From positions 418,501 to 482,500 of the forward strand of contig JAOTOL010001604.1 in assembly GCA_034440575.1 (NCBI GenBank): a DNA stretch of 64,000 bases, read 5' to 3'. Positions within the stretch are counted from its first letter, which is position 1; each line of letters opens with the position of its first letter. This document shows positions 21,651 through 33,925 of the stretch, piece after piece. Origin of the DNA: Imbricaverruca yamaguchii. Taxonomy: Eukaryota; Arthropoda; Thecostraca; Neoverrucidae. The position numbers and the translations under genes were made by a program. The notes beneath the pieces are model-generated. The model was not told the origin of the DNA. It ran no database searches and saw only the letters and a program-made list of their open reading frames with translations.

Positions 21651-23156
21651 GTCGATTTGCCACCGGGACCGCCGGGGCCGCTGGTTGAGCCAGTCGTATA
21701 TGCGATGAGGCGGCGCACGTGGGGCCACGGCTGGCGCCGCGGATCCCTCGGCGCGGCAAAACAATGTGTTGCGACGCCAAACAAAATCAATACGGCGGAA
21801 AGCACGGAAAACGATCCATCCGCGTGTTGGCCGTGCGGCCCCAGCCCCGCTGTGCTGCTGAGCCCTGTTGTGATGCTGAGCTCTGTTCAGCAACCATTTC
21901 CGTGGGTAGGGTGCAGGACCGCCGACTAACGGCTACATGAACAAACCTTCGGCCATCGAAGCCGCATGCGGGCCCAGTTGTCGCCTGGTTCGGCGGTCTT
22001 CCTGTCCACCGCTGTACCGCAGACACTTGTGATGCTGTGTGTAACCTTGATGGCAGATTGCTTCGGTGGTCAAAGGCGCAGCCAAAGGGGGCATGGCTCG
22101 TCCCTCTCCGACAAAACAAATTAACCAGATTAAGAAAGAGATTTTGGGATCCATACTGCGACCAAAAAGCAGACATTTCCGGCCCGCTTCACGCACCGGA
22201 AGTGCCATCGGAAGACTTACGTGTTTGGTCCCTTCCCCATCGAAGAAAATATTGACTGTTCTTCTGGTAGTAGGGTGATGAAATCTGCTTTCCAGGTGAT
22301 ACTTTGATGCATTCTGTTTGAGAAAAGACGTTGCACGTGCTTGAACTTAGCTCCCATCCATGCTACCACATGGGCGCCAAATGAACTTGTAGTCGGCGCG
22401 TACTTAAATGCATATAACTAATCAATCAATCTATGCTATTACACTGGGCGGTTGCAACTGGTTCGAGGTCAGGACAGCAGCGCGGCGCAGCCAGACCACA
22501 ACACTGGCAATGCACATTACGACCCCGGACACGGCTACAGCTCGGCTAATGCGACATCGGCGTCGGCTTCCGCAGTGTCTGACAGGCGATCCTGAATGGG
22601 CTACGCCGCGGGCGATGCTTAGCGTGAGCTCCGATTCAACAACACCAGCCCAGTACAAACTCCGAAGTAATACCTACTGGTAGGAGACAGCACACTTGCT
22701 GATGTCTATTTTAATGTAATAGATAATATATTTCGTTATATAAATTACACATTCCTGACGTTAGATATTAAGGTTTTATGGTATACAGTCCTGAAGGCAA
22801 CAGGTGAATCTCTTATGCGAATAAAACTTACGAGAACAAATATTTACCATGTGTTACATGGTGCAAAATGAAGTCAAATTGATGCATTCTTCCTTATGCC
22901 CATTTCTACGCCATGTAGTTTCACAGTTGGCATACATAGGATCAGAGTCGTTGGCCATGCGCTGGTAGTGATAATGTGACAACGAAAAAAAAACATCCAG
23001 TACGCAAGCCACGGGGAAACTTACCACACTTTCTCTGATTCGTTGACACGCTTCACACATGGACGCTTGGTCGGCTCATCTACTGCAGTACACCCCGACA
23101 GAACAGCGGACTACGGTATGGAGCGGACCATCCACTCCCACCGGCATCTGCCACAC
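21651..23156. other. No supported feature
   Basis: GC-rich to about 22.1 kb, AT-richer afterwards (22.68-22.85 kb). ORFs are short and without recognisable domains. Confidence 0.45.
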
Positions 23157-23383
23157 AGCTGATACTCTGCCGTCGGCCAATCCAGCGGCCAACACAGCTC
23201 TCGCCACTCAGCCACTCAGCTGATACTCTGCCGTCGGCCAATCCAGCGGCCAACACAGCTCTCGCCACTCAGCCACTCAGCTGATACTCTGCCGTCGGCC
23301 AATCCAGCGGCCAACACAGCTCTCGCCACTCAGCCACTCAGCTGATACTCTGCCGTCGGCCAATCCAGCGGCCAACACAGCTC
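23157..23383. repeat. Tandem repeat, 61-bp unit, nearly 4 perfect copies
   Basis: GATACTCTGCCGTCGGCCAA starts at 23161, 23222, 23283 and 23344, an exact 61-bp period. The copies appear identical until the last one diverges at about 23383, which implies recent expansion or gene conversion. Confidence 0.95.
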
Positions 23384-24484
23384 TAACCTCATTTTCCCCT
23401 TACGTTCGTTCAACAAATGTCAAACTCTTCTCTTCAACACACCACACACACACGCCTGACATGCTGTACTCTGTTGCATCGCCACCTCAACCAGTCACCA
23501 TGCCGCAGCTCGCCCCAGCCGAAGTTCACAAACCCCACGGGAAATTCCCTGGCTCGAGAGCTGCTGCTCTAAACAGAACCCGGACATATCCAACGTACAG
23601 CCACGTTAAGCTCACGCGTGCGACATTAAACCGAGCATTCGCGGAATTCCAGCGGGAAGCCAGACGTCCCACGGTAGTGCGGGCTAATCCTTCGCCACGG
23701 ATAACCGACGTAACTCGTGGTGCACGCTCGTGGACCTTCTGGCGCCGGATCCCTCGCAGTGATTTCATGAACATCCTGACATTCCCCACGAGTCTCCTGG
23801 TGTTTCCTCATGTCCTCGTGATGTGTGTACGGGGCCCTGCTGGTGTGTTCTTCTTTCTTGGTGCGATCTCACGCCTCCCAGTCTTTTCTCACGTATCTCC
23901 TGGTGTAATATTAGGAACCTCCTGGTGTGGTTTTATGGATCTCCTGGTGTGCGTTTCGAATTTTCCGACAGGCTCTCATGGATCTCATACCAGCAGCGCG
24001 CCATCTACGAGAGCCGCCACCGACGATCCATGCCAGTCTGTAATTATGCTCGCAAAACCCTTCTAAAGGCAAACACATTCCCAAAGTCCGCCTCAGGGTC
24101 ACAGCAGCAGACAAGTGCGCACACGAATTTGGTACAACTGCCAACCAGCACGACAACCTGGAACATTAGTCTCGTCAGAACGCTCCCTTGCGACCAAACA
24201 TCTGGATTACCATTACCACACAAGTATACAATTGCCACAGGTTGGGCACCTCGGTGAAAATTCATCACTATCGAACTTAATCCATCGCCGCACAAGGCAC
24301 AGTGATGTCTGAGAAACTGCCTCCATTTGATGTCTCCGTCCTGCGTCTCGAGGGACCCGACAGTGGCGAGAAGACAGGCCGCTTCGATACTTAACCGACA
24401 CACTGCCAGCCGGCAAACCGAACACGCCGCGTGACAGGGCTGCACAAACATGGGGTGATGAAGTGCGTCATCACGACGAAGTGG
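23384..24484. other. No supported gene; loose ATCTCCTGGTGT repeats
   Basis: The plus ORF at 23461-24066 (201 codons) has no recognisable domain. At 23785-23960 the motif ATCTCCTGGTGT recurs loosely four or five times. Nothing else is supported. Confidence 0.4.
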
Positions 24485-24589
24485 AACTTCTGTCTGGCTG
24501 CCTGGCTGTCTGGCTGTCTGGCTGTCTGGCTGTCTGGCTGTCTGACTGTCTGACTGTCTGGCTGTCTGGCTGTCTGGCTGTCTGGCTGT

Positions 24590-24668
<79 letters not shown>

Positions 24669-25130
24669 GTTAGTTGGTGGGTTCGTTGGTTGGCTGGCTG
24701 GTTGTTTGGTCGGTTGGTTTGTAGGTTGGTTGGTTGGTTGGTTGTTTGGTTGACTGATTGGTTGGCTGGTTTGTTGACTTGTCGGTTGGTTGATTGACCG
24801 GTTGGTTCATGCGTTAGTTAGTTGATCAATTTGTTCGTTGGTTGGTTGGTTGATTGGTTGATTTGTTGGTTGGCTGATTGGTTGGTTGGTTGGTTGATTG
24901 ACCGGTGAGTTGATGTGTTAGTTAGTTGATCAGTGTGTTGATTGGTTGGTTGCTTGGTTGGTTGGTTGGACGGTTGAATGGTGAGTTGGTTGGTTGGTTG
25001 GTTAATCGGTTGGTTTGTTTGCTGGTTGGTTAGTTGGTTAGTTGACTGATCGTACCGTTAGTTGGTTGGTTGGCTGGTTTCGTGAGTGGTTCATTGGGTG
25101 GCTTGTTGACTCGCTGGTTGGTTGCTGGGT
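24485..25130. repeat. Tetranucleotide-rich microsatellite belt
   Basis: Starts with (GTCTGGCT)n, becomes a pure (GGCT)n tract at about 24590-24664 and then decays into (GGTT)n-like sequence to about 25130. The 96-codon ORF over the first part is a product of the repeat. Confidence 0.95.
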
Positions 25131-25189
25131 CGATCTGTCGCTTATGAGAGACAATATTGGCCAGCGCCGGCTGGAGTTATCCGACGTGT

Positions 25190-25945
25190 AGACCAAGTCA
25201 AGGCCAGGCCTCGTGTCACCTCCATTACCGATCGTAGCGGCCGACTGAGCTGTCGCCAGGCCAGTGGAACACCAACAGAACGCCAATGCAACACCATTAA
25301 GGTACCAGCCGTCATGCCAGTAAGACACTAGCTGTCATACCAGTAAGGCACCAGCCACCTCACCAGTAAGGCACCAGAAGAGCAACAACAGGGTGTCAGT
25401 AGATAACCAGTCGCCAATCAGAAGACACGGCACCAGCAGAGCACCAGCCGCCACAGCAGTGAGGCACCAGCTGTTACACCAGTAAAGCACCAATATAAAA
25501 GCAATAGGGTGTCAAACGGGAAATCGCCAGACCGAACAAGTAGGTCAGTATACCGGACCAGAGTTGGATCAGTACACCAAGACCGAGAACATCACCAAAG
25601 CACTAGACGCCCGATGATAAAAGTACCAGTTTCCATATGACCAATAGTAAAATGTCAGTAGTGCACCAGTCATCACATCAGCAGCACACCAATCACCAGG
25701 TCAGAGCAACGGTCACGAGGCATCAGTCGCCAGGTCAGAGCAACGGTCACCAAGACACGGCAACAATCACCATGTAAAAGCAACATTATTCAGGCAGCGG
25801 TCACCAGGTCAGGGCAACGGTCACCAAGACACAGTAACAGTTACCAGGTCAGAGCATCATTCACAAGGTCAAAACAACAATCACTATATCAGAATATAAG
25901 TCACCCGATCGGAGCACCAGCAACCAGGTCAGCGGCCAGAACACT
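25190..25945. repeat. Degenerate CACCAG/GTCACCAGGTC repeat region
   Basis: First CAGTAAGGCACCAGCC-like units (25270-25500), then GGTCACCAGGTCAGAGCAAC-like units (25690-25930). Too decayed to give a clean period. Confidence 0.6.
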
Positions 25946-26234
25946 TACCTGGCCACCGCCTCGCTATAGACGAAGCCCAGGTTGGCCCGCTTCACGATCT
26001 CGAAGCAGAGGTCAGCACCGTCCATACTGCAGAACACGACGTCGTCAGAGGGACTGGCAGTTGCAACATATCGCACACATCTAACATCATCACTTCCCGC
26101 TATGCGATCCGTGGACATAAACAATTAATGGCGACAAGAAAAATCGGGTGGGAGCGACAAACATTTGTGTTTCGGTGTCAGGAGTTCCGCAATCCAATGA
26201 ATTCCAAAGCTTTGGACTGGGATGCATTAGAGAT
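25946..26234. other. No supported feature
   Basis: Short unique spacer without recognisable coding content. Confidence 0.4.
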
Positions 26235-26247
26235 CTTAACTAATATA

Positions 26248-26265
26248 CACACACACATATATATC

Positions 26266-26293
<28 letters not shown>
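26248..26293. repeat. (CA)n-(TA)n dinucleotide tract
   Basis: ACACACAT followed by an alternating TA run; AT-rich, easily melted. Confidence 0.9.
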
Positions 26294-26298
<5 letters not shown>

Positions 26299-26511
26299 AA
26301 AAATCTAGCCGAAGTTGCTTTCTTTGGTGCGCCAGGTGCCTGCCCCTGCTGCCCTTGATTCGTCGGTGTATACAATACGCAACAAACGTCGAAATTCAAC
26401 ATGAACAGAACGGGACAGACGCAAATGCGTCTATCTGGCAATGGCCTCCACATTCCATCCTGCACAAGGAGGCGCGCTCAATGCCACACATTCCGCCATG
26501 GGGTGATGCGA

Positions 26512-26650
26512 ACACGAGCCGAACACGAGCCGAGCGCGAGCCGAGCGCGAGCCGAGCGCGAGCCGAGCGCGAGCCGAGCGCGAGCCGAGCGCGAGCCGAG
26601 CGCGAGCCGAGCGCGAGCCGAGCGCGAGCCGAACGCGAGCCGAACGCGAG
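26512..26650. repeat. Minisatellite, 11-bp unit GCCGAGCGCGA
   Basis: About 12 units. Because 11 is not a multiple of 3, the translation cycles through all frames and repeats every 11 residues, which keeps ORFs open on both strands. The C/G-rich sequence with poly-Arg/Glu/Ala translations is not a real protein. Confidence 0.95.
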
Positions 26651-26719
26651 CGACGCCGTACCGTTCGTACGTTTGGACGTTTCCAGGCCCCACAGCGAGG
26701 TGTCCGACTTCAGATACCG

Positions 26720-27760
26720 CAGAACGCCAGTCGCCAGGTCACTGCATGGGCCCGCGCCGACACCGCGGCCGATACCGCCCCACAGCAGACTCGTGACGCC
26801 AGGTCACTGTATAGACCCGCGGCCGATACCGCCCCACAGCAGACCCGTGACGCCAGGTCACTGTATAGACCCGCGCCGACACCGCCCCACAGCAGACCCG
26901 TGACGCCAGGTCACTGTATAGACCCGCGCCGATACCGCCCCACAGCAGACACGTGACGCCAGGTCACTGTATAGACCCGCGCCGACACCGCGGCCGATAC
27001 CGCCCCACAGCAGACCCGTGACGCCAGGTCACTGTATAGACCCGCGCCGACACCGCGGCCGACACCGCCCCACAGCAGACCCGTGACGCCAGGTCACTGT
27101 ATAGACCCGCGCCGATACCGCCCCACAGCAGACCCGTGACGCCAGGTCACTGTATAGACCCGCGCCGACACCGCGGCCGACACCGCCCCACAGCAGACCC
27201 GTGACGCCAGGTCACTGTATAGACCCGCGCCGACACCGCGGCCGATACCGCCCCACAGCAGACCCGTGACGCCAGGTCACTGTATAGACCCGCGCCGACA
27301 CCGCGGCCGATACCGCCCCACAGCAGACCCGTGACGCCAGGTCACTGTATAGACCCGCGCCGACACCGCCCCACAGCAGACCCGTGACGCCAGGTCACTG
27401 TATAGACCCGCGCCGACACCGCCCGGCCGATACCGCCCCACAGCAGACCCGTGACGCCAGGTCACTGTATAGACCCGCGCCGACACCGCGGCCGATACCG
27501 CCCCACAGCAGACCCGTGACGCCAGGTCACTGTATAGACCCGCGCCGACACCGCCCCAGCAGACCCGTGACGCCAGGTCACTGTATAGACCCGCGCCGAC
27601 ACCGCCCCACAGCAGACCCGTGACGCCAGGTCACTGTATAGACCCGCGCCGACACCGCGGCCGATACCGCCCCACAGCAGACCCGTGACGCCAGGTCACT
27701 GTATAGACCCGCGCCGACACCGCTCCACAGCAGACTCGTGACGCCCGGTCACCGAGCCGC
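26720..27760. repeat. Tandem array, 52-68-bp unit, about 17 copies
   Basis: The unit is centred on GTGACGCCAGGTCACTGTAT followed by AGACCCGCGCCGACACCGC and CCCACAGCAGACCC. Successive copies are about 52-55 or 67-68 bp apart. The longer class carries an extra GGCCGATACCGC-type 12-bp segment. The order of long and short copies is irregular, so unequal exchange of the small subunit is likely. Confidence 0.93.
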
Positions 27761-27849
27761 GTCGATGCCGTCGACGGAGACGGCCGGCGCCGGCCGGCCG
27801 GGCAGTGACTCACCGACGTCGGCGGCACACCGACGCCGCTGTGCCGAGT

Positions 27850-28165
27850 CCGACTTATAGGAAATGGACATATAGGGAATGGACTTATAATGAATGGACT
27901 TATAGGAAATGGAATTATAGGGAATGGAATTATAGTGAATGGACTTATAGTTAATGGACTCATAGGGAAGAGACTTATAGGGAATAAACTTATAGGGAAT
28001 GGACTCATAGTGAATGGACTCATAGTGAATGGACTCATAGGGAATGGACTTATAGGGAATGGACTTATAGGGAATGGACTTATAGGGAATGGACTTATAG
28101 GGAATGGACTTATAGGGAATTGACTTATAGGGAACTGACTGATATGGAATAGGCTCATAGGGAAT
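27850..28165. repeat. Minisatellite, 15-bp unit ACTTATAGGGAATGG
   Basis: About 20 units, the central ones identical. The period is a multiple of 3, so both strands give open 5-residue repeats (for example NGLIG on plus). Isolated related units recur at 28673-28720 and 28806-28835. Confidence 0.95.
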
Positions 28166-28940
28166 ATACCAGTGTTAAAATAATTAATTCTAGTTAGGTG
28201 TGAGATGTCAAAATGAGTACAGCAGGAAGTCGAAATCACCATCGAAATAACAGTATTAAAATGCGTGAAGTCCTGCAAAACCAGTTTTGGGACAATTGGG
28301 TCCTGTTTTCGCCTTGTGCTTTGAGAGGTACATAATTTGGTACCCCTCAAATATCAACGAGTTGAACCGATACCAACGATAACGATATAAACGACCTTGC
28401 TATAAACTGGTATTTTGTACCATAGCACATCATAAGTAATCCCCTTCCCTGAAATTGCACCGCGAGAAGTTCGTTATCACAATCCCGGATCCGTCATGGT
28501 GAGCATAATCATGATACTTGTCAATGGGATACAATTAGAAACGAAGAATGAAAACTTCATAAATACGCACCACGAAGCACTATGTTGATACTTCTTTTGG
28601 AAGGATGTCGATTCAATGCTCAGTAAGTGTCATATTCCACCCTATTTCCTGAATAATTTATCACTAGAATAGACTTAAAGATAATGTACTTATAGGACAT
28701 GGACTTATAGGACATGAACTTATGGTTGGCATACTGTAAAATACACACTACAGCAGATGTATTTATACATATGTAATTGTGCATACTAACTATAATATAG
28801 ATGGATAATATAGATACTTATGGACTTAATGGACGGATCTGTGTTGGTTACCGCCCACATAGCGAACGCTTCTCGACGTGCGTTGCTTTCGATGGGGAGG
28901 GGTCAAGATGGACCTCCATGGCCTTCGGGACGAAGAGTCG
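28166..28940. other. No supported gene; scattered 15-bp satellite relics
   Basis: AT-rich DNA in which CTTATAGGACATGGA-type relics at 28673-28720 and 28806-28835 show that the neighbouring array was once longer or was broken by the intervening insert. Confidence 0.4.
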
Positions 28941-28942
28941 GA

Positions 28943-29640
28943 GATGATGATGATGATTATTGGGGTTTTAGGATGCGTCAAACACATTAGGTTATATTGC
29001 ACCCATAACAAGGTTGCCTAAGCACGCGTTAGAATGTAACATACGAATATAAAACGTCGGTAGTTATTAAGGCACTTGATACAAGATCTGAGGAAGCAGT
29101 TCATCAGTCAGGCAGGTGAATATATGACGTCAAATCCTATCTTCTCAAGGAGCCACAAAACCGCTCTATTCTGTATAAATTTGGAATCATCTCCCAATGG
29201 GTCCTTCAACTTCAGAGCATTAGCATCATATCCGAAGTGACGCCTATGCTCTTCTGTATATGTTTGGCACGCCACCAGCACGTGGTGCACAGTCTCCGCG
29301 GCATTACACCTAACCCATTTCGGCCTGCCGTCCTTGCACAATAAATGCTTATGTGTCGCAAGAGTGCACAATAAATGCTTATGTGTCGCAAGAGTGCACA
29401 ATAAATGCCTATGTGTCGCAGGAGTGTGGCCAATTCTGTGACGCTAGAAAAGAGTCGGAGACGTAAGAATCAAACGGTACTAAAAACCTCCTCAGATTGC
29501 AGTTAGCAAAATTGATGGACACCAGTGAATCCGTATAGATTACCCGGGACTGGGATGGATCTGGATCTGGATGGATACTAGACCAGGTCAATGGTGTCTG
29601 CTCCCGACTTTGGGTATTCATTGAAAAGCCGGTAGCCCTT
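28943..29640 (-). pseudogene. Jockey-like ORF2 3' fragment (RNase H end and Cys/His domain)
   Basis: Minus-strand 3' end of a Jockey-group ORF2. A partial RNase H (YTDSLVSINFAN, about 29540) is followed, in a shifted frame, by the C-terminal Cys/His region and the tail CNAAETVHHVLVACQTYTEEH (about 29310-29260), ending near 29108. The 3' UTR carries the same signature as copy A and ends in an (ATC)n tail at 28943-28955. A 30-bp segment covering LATHKHLLC-T is present three times in tandem (29335-29424), in frame. The 5' part is missing. Confidence 0.72.
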
Positions 29641-32245
29641 GAAACAGTTCATGGGCCTGGGACACCTGAGCATCTTCCAGAAAGTCCGAGAATATCCAAC
29701 GCGATAGTTTCATACCTATACCGCCAAGTGGCAGGCCAAGTCAGCTTGCTTACTTGCTTCTAGCAAGGTTGTTCAAGACCAGTTAAAAGTTTGACCTCAA
29801 GCTAGACCAGGTCACGCAGATGATACCCGGAATCGCTCACATCGTAACCCTCCCACATGCTACAAACTGAGAGGGTTCTCTGAACTCTTTTGCAATGCGA
29901 ATGCTGGTCTAGCCGGGAAAAGTGACTTCCACAAGTTCGTCATGAAAACAGTTAGCAAAATCAAATCAGTACATTAGGAGATAAGGTAAAAACGCTTCCC
30001 TACGTCTTTTCTTCGTACGTGGTGCGAACCTTGAGATGTGTGGCTTTACTCATCGCTACGTATTCCATTTAGGATAACACCGCAATCTTGATAGAGTTAT
30101 CACTTTCCGTTCTTATAGAAAACTCAAGGTAGGCGTCTCATCTACAGCCATATATTTGTATTTGTATTTCCGAATTGCGCAGGCGCAATTATGGCACAAG
30201 TATTCACTGGGCAAATTTGGCGAATTAGTAACTAAACGTCATGTAAAAACGGCTACCACCAGCTTAGCAACTTCCATGTGGCCAATGTTATGGATTTTCC
30301 CATTTTCCTACCATTCTACGACAGGAAACTGTAGGGACAAGACAGGAACTGTAGGGCTAACCAAATGATACCGATGGCAGCACATACATCCATCGATTTT
30401 TTGTTGGGGGGTATGATGACTGAAATGGCTCATTTGCCTGCCTTGCCATTCTGTGGTTATCTGGTGGACCATATTTTCCTGTCACTTCGGAGCACTACAT
30501 ATATACACTATGTACATTTAGCCAGTAGACTGGTTTCAACAGAACTGTCCTGCGAATGTGATTTCAGCTGGTGTGAAGAAAGCACTGAAGACACTCTTAA
30601 CACGCTCTTAACAAAGAGACATCCATTCATTAAGTATTGCGTGTGCTGTCAGCAGGTGGGGACGTGGCACCACACGGCTGCGCGCGCTGAGTGGGTGTGT
30701 CACGGTCGGCAGGACGACACTATGTGGCGTCACGCCACGAGTCACCATCAGCAGCTGACAAAAACAAACACCGTCACACGCTCACCTGGTACATGAGGCA
30801 TCAGACCAGCGGCCACCAACAGAACAGCATCCACTACCAGCGTCAAGCAGTGGTGTCGACAGTTTGTGGTACCAGGAGCATCAAAGGTCATCAAAGGTCA
30901 TCAAAAGTCATCAAAAATCATTACTGAGCATCAAAGATCGTGGTGCTATCGCTTTGTGTACATACTGTCAGCGTCATTACTGCAACCTTAATTGCCAGAT
31001 TGCTACAATTTCGCCGGGCGATTGGTGGCCCCGTGAAAATCTGCACCAATGCTGTATTTACTCTATACATCCTACTGGCACGGGAATTCATAACGCAGTG
31101 TCTAGTGCCTATGAAGGGAAAGTTGCACACTATTACCAGACCAAGACTACCGTGCCTGGTGGCCGTAGCGCAGCGATAAATTATTCGCGAAATTGGGTGG
31201 AAAATACCACTTTCTGAACAATCAATTGACATCCTTCTCTAAGAAGTACCGGACATCCTGCTCCATCATGCGTGCTTATGAAGTCTTCGTGTCTCCTTTC
31301 TAACAGAATATCGTTCATAAGTATCATGTTAATGGTCATAATAAGGAATAGTGATACACGAACATTTCGGAACGCAATTTCGGGTAAAGGGATTACCTAT
31401 AATGTGATGCGGCATACAGCACCAGTTTATAGAATAGGTAATTTTCTCCCTGTCACGAAAATAGCTCTTCCTAAATCATAAATCTCAAAGCAAATGACAA
31501 ATGTACAGTCACAAGTACCTACACCATTGGTTCTAATTTGAGTAAAAAAAGACATCAAAAACATTTTAATTGACATCAATTCCATGACAAATTTAGACAT
31601 CCTTCTCTGCCCGTTTCGACATCTCACACCTAATGAAAAACTATTATTTTAACCCTGCCGTAGCGTAATCTGCAGCTCACTGCACAGGCCACATTTCTTA
31701 TTCTCGAATTAGAAGCAGCACATGACGATCCAGTTTCTGCACCGCTAAAGGCGCCACAAAATGAACAACGATTGGTTCATTGTGTTCACAGGCTCCATGC
31801 GTTTCTAAACATACCCTCCACAATCTGGCTCCAATAATGAAAGCATCAATTATCGCTCCCTTCTGTTGTGAACCGCTTAGTTGATATAAATAAATCACAT
31901 TGCCACATCTTCTGGCTGTCGCGTCGATTTGCCTCGCTGTCGCGACGGCTGGCGCTTCAGCACTAGAGCACGTGAGCAGTATGCATGAAAAGGTCCTGTC
32001 GGCCAGTGCGTAGTACCAGAAATATGCGACGTGAACGCGTTTCAATGAAATTGTACCAAGCTGCCACGTGCAGCATGCATTATGTCAAATGTAATGGCCG
32101 GTGCGGGAAGGTGAAGTAATTGAATTGCAATTTAACGCAGAGACGTCGAAATGAGTCCACATGAGGAAGTACGCTAGACTCTTGCTTTGGCCACATACGA
32201 TGGTACTTTCGAATGCATACATGCATGAAGTCGCATAGGTCAGGC
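29641..32245. other. Long stretch without a supported gene
   Basis: Mixed composition. At 30880-30925 an 11-bp ATCAAAGGTC-A motif is repeated about four times. ORFs at 30365-30796 and 31698-32045 lack recognisable domains. Confidence 0.45.
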
Positions 32246-32249
32246 TAGC

Positions 32250-32373
32250 TGTGCCGGCATATTGAGGGCTGCACTAGCCGCCATTACGACACCGCACTAC
32301 GACAGGCTACGCCGGCTGTGCCGGCCTGTTGAGGGCTGCACCAGCTGCCATTATGACACCACACATTACGACA
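32250..32373. repeat. Two-copy tandem repeat, about 64 bp
   Basis: GCTGTGCCGGCATATTGAGG at about 32250 and GCTGTGCCGGCCTGTTGAGG at about 32314 begin two diverged copies. Confidence 0.8.
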
Positions 32374-32649
32374 GTGCACTTGGACAACTACACGCTTGCT
32401 GGGCTCGCTTCCACTCTAGATGGTATCAAGTAGCAGGCTTGGACGTATAGTTTGTTAATAGCATAAACCAGTTCCATTGGAAGAAAGTGCAATTCAAAAT
32501 TACAACAAAGCACGAGAGCAGCGCGATGATGAAGAATTCGCTGAAGGAAAGATAGACGTTGAACATGATAATAAAACAAGTAGTTCAGATTTTTCAGTGT
32601 AAGCGCCCACACCAGTTGACACATACATCGGCTGTGTATTTGATCCACT

Positions 32650-32705
32650 TATTATTTGTTGATTATTTAGGTTTAAGGGCACGCGCACTACAGGGTTCCA
32701 TCCAC
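32650..32705 (-). other. Solo Jockey-like 3' end relic
   Basis: GATTATTTAGGTTTAAGGGC matches the 3' signature of copy A (3553 onward), same strand. No coding part follows it, so it is an extreme 5' truncation or a tail captured by another element. Confidence 0.35.
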
Positions 32706-33060
32706 TGGTCGAGCCCGTTCTACACATGCACACAATCAGCTCGGTCAAATCACGCTGACCTTTTCAGTCTCATTACCGACGAACAAGCTCTTGTCGGTCG
32801 ATCACACCGAACCAGACCTCTTGCACATAATACCTTCGGCCCAGCCGCACAGTACTGAGGACGGCTTATCTGATACCGGTGACGGCCGGATTGGCCCGAC
32901 CCGACTGGTGGCCGACAAGCTACAGACGCCACTAGCCACGCGCACAGGTACCATGTGCTGCCAACTGGGGGCGGGGCGGAGGTGAAGTGCACTACGTGGT
33001 GTCGAGGAAGGACTGCCGCCGCGGCCAATCCGAGTCTCAGGTAGCAGTAGGCCAGGCCTC
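32706..33060. other. No supported feature
   Basis: Unique-looking DNA without recognisable genes. Confidence 0.4.
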
Positions 33061-33064
33061 GGGT

Positions 33065-33445
33065 GTCGAGGTGTCATATGTTTCAGACATTCTGGGCGTC
33101 CCGGGTGTCTCAGCTGTCTGGAATTCCAGTTGTCCGTTATCCTAAACATCCCGAGCTTCTCAGATTTCTCAGGTTCTTGGTGACTCAGCCATCTCGGGTG
33201 TCTCAGCTGTCTGGTGTCCCAGTTGTCTGGTATCATAAACATCCCGGTTGTCTCAGCTGTCTGGAGTTCCAGTTGTCCGTTATCCAAAACATCCAGGGGG
33301 TCTCAAGGTTCTCAGGTTCCTGGTGACCCGGCCATCTCGGGTGTCTCAGCTGTTTGGAGTCTCAGTTGTCTGGCATCTTGAACATCCCGGGTGTCTCAGG
33401 TGCCTGAGGTACCTGGCATGGCGGATATCAGGGTGCCTCGGTTAT
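33065..33445. repeat. Degenerate tandem repeat (GTGTCTCAGCTGTCTGG)
   Basis: Four blocks start with GGTGTCTCAGCTGTYTGG (near 33105, 33198, 33250, 33338), alternating roughly 50- and 90-bp spacing. The plus ORF 33248-33733 reads through them and is not considered real. Confidence 0.75.
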
Positions 33446-33714
33446 CTGGTGCCTCAGTTTCATGTTTGGTGTTCGGAGAATCTCACCAGTTTGGTGCCGG
33501 GGATGCAATTGACTGCTATCTGGCTCTCGTTCCGATCCCTACCTTGTTTCCGGACAAACACGCCGGTTCTGGAACAGGTGAATGTCCAAGTACCGGATAT
33601 GTATATACACACGACAAATTCCCCTCGGCCGGGTATCCGAGGTCAGGGACGGAACGATCCAGGACTGGAGCCAGGAAGGGCTTATAATGGGTCGTGGACG
33701 CGGGACAAGGCGGT

Positions 33715-33925
33715 TTCCGGACAGAGACCATGACGGACCCCAGATGAGTTCAGGACAGAACAGGACGGGCCCCGGACGACTTCACGAGAGACCAGGACAG
33801 GCCCCGGATGACCTAAAGACAGGCCCTGGACGGCTTCAGGACAGACACAAGGATGGCCACAGTCGAGTTCGGGACAGACACCAGGACTGGCCACGGTCGA
33901 GTTCCGGGCGGACTCGAGATGGACA
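33715..33925. repeat. Degenerate about 33-bp repeat (GGACAGACACAAGGAT-like)
   Basis: Loose repeats of CAGGACAG...CCACRGTCGAGTTC; best pair at 33838-33870 and 33871-33906. Confidence 0.55.

Noticed and set aside
23461..24066. 201-residue plus-strand ORF
   Set aside because: No domain or homology pattern recognised; contains loose ATCTCCTGGTGT repeats and ends without supporting signals.
24463..24753. 96-residue ORF of Leu/Ala/Gly/Trp/Val repeats resembling a membrane protein
   Set aside because: Direct translation of (GGCT)n and (GTCTGGCT)n microsatellites.
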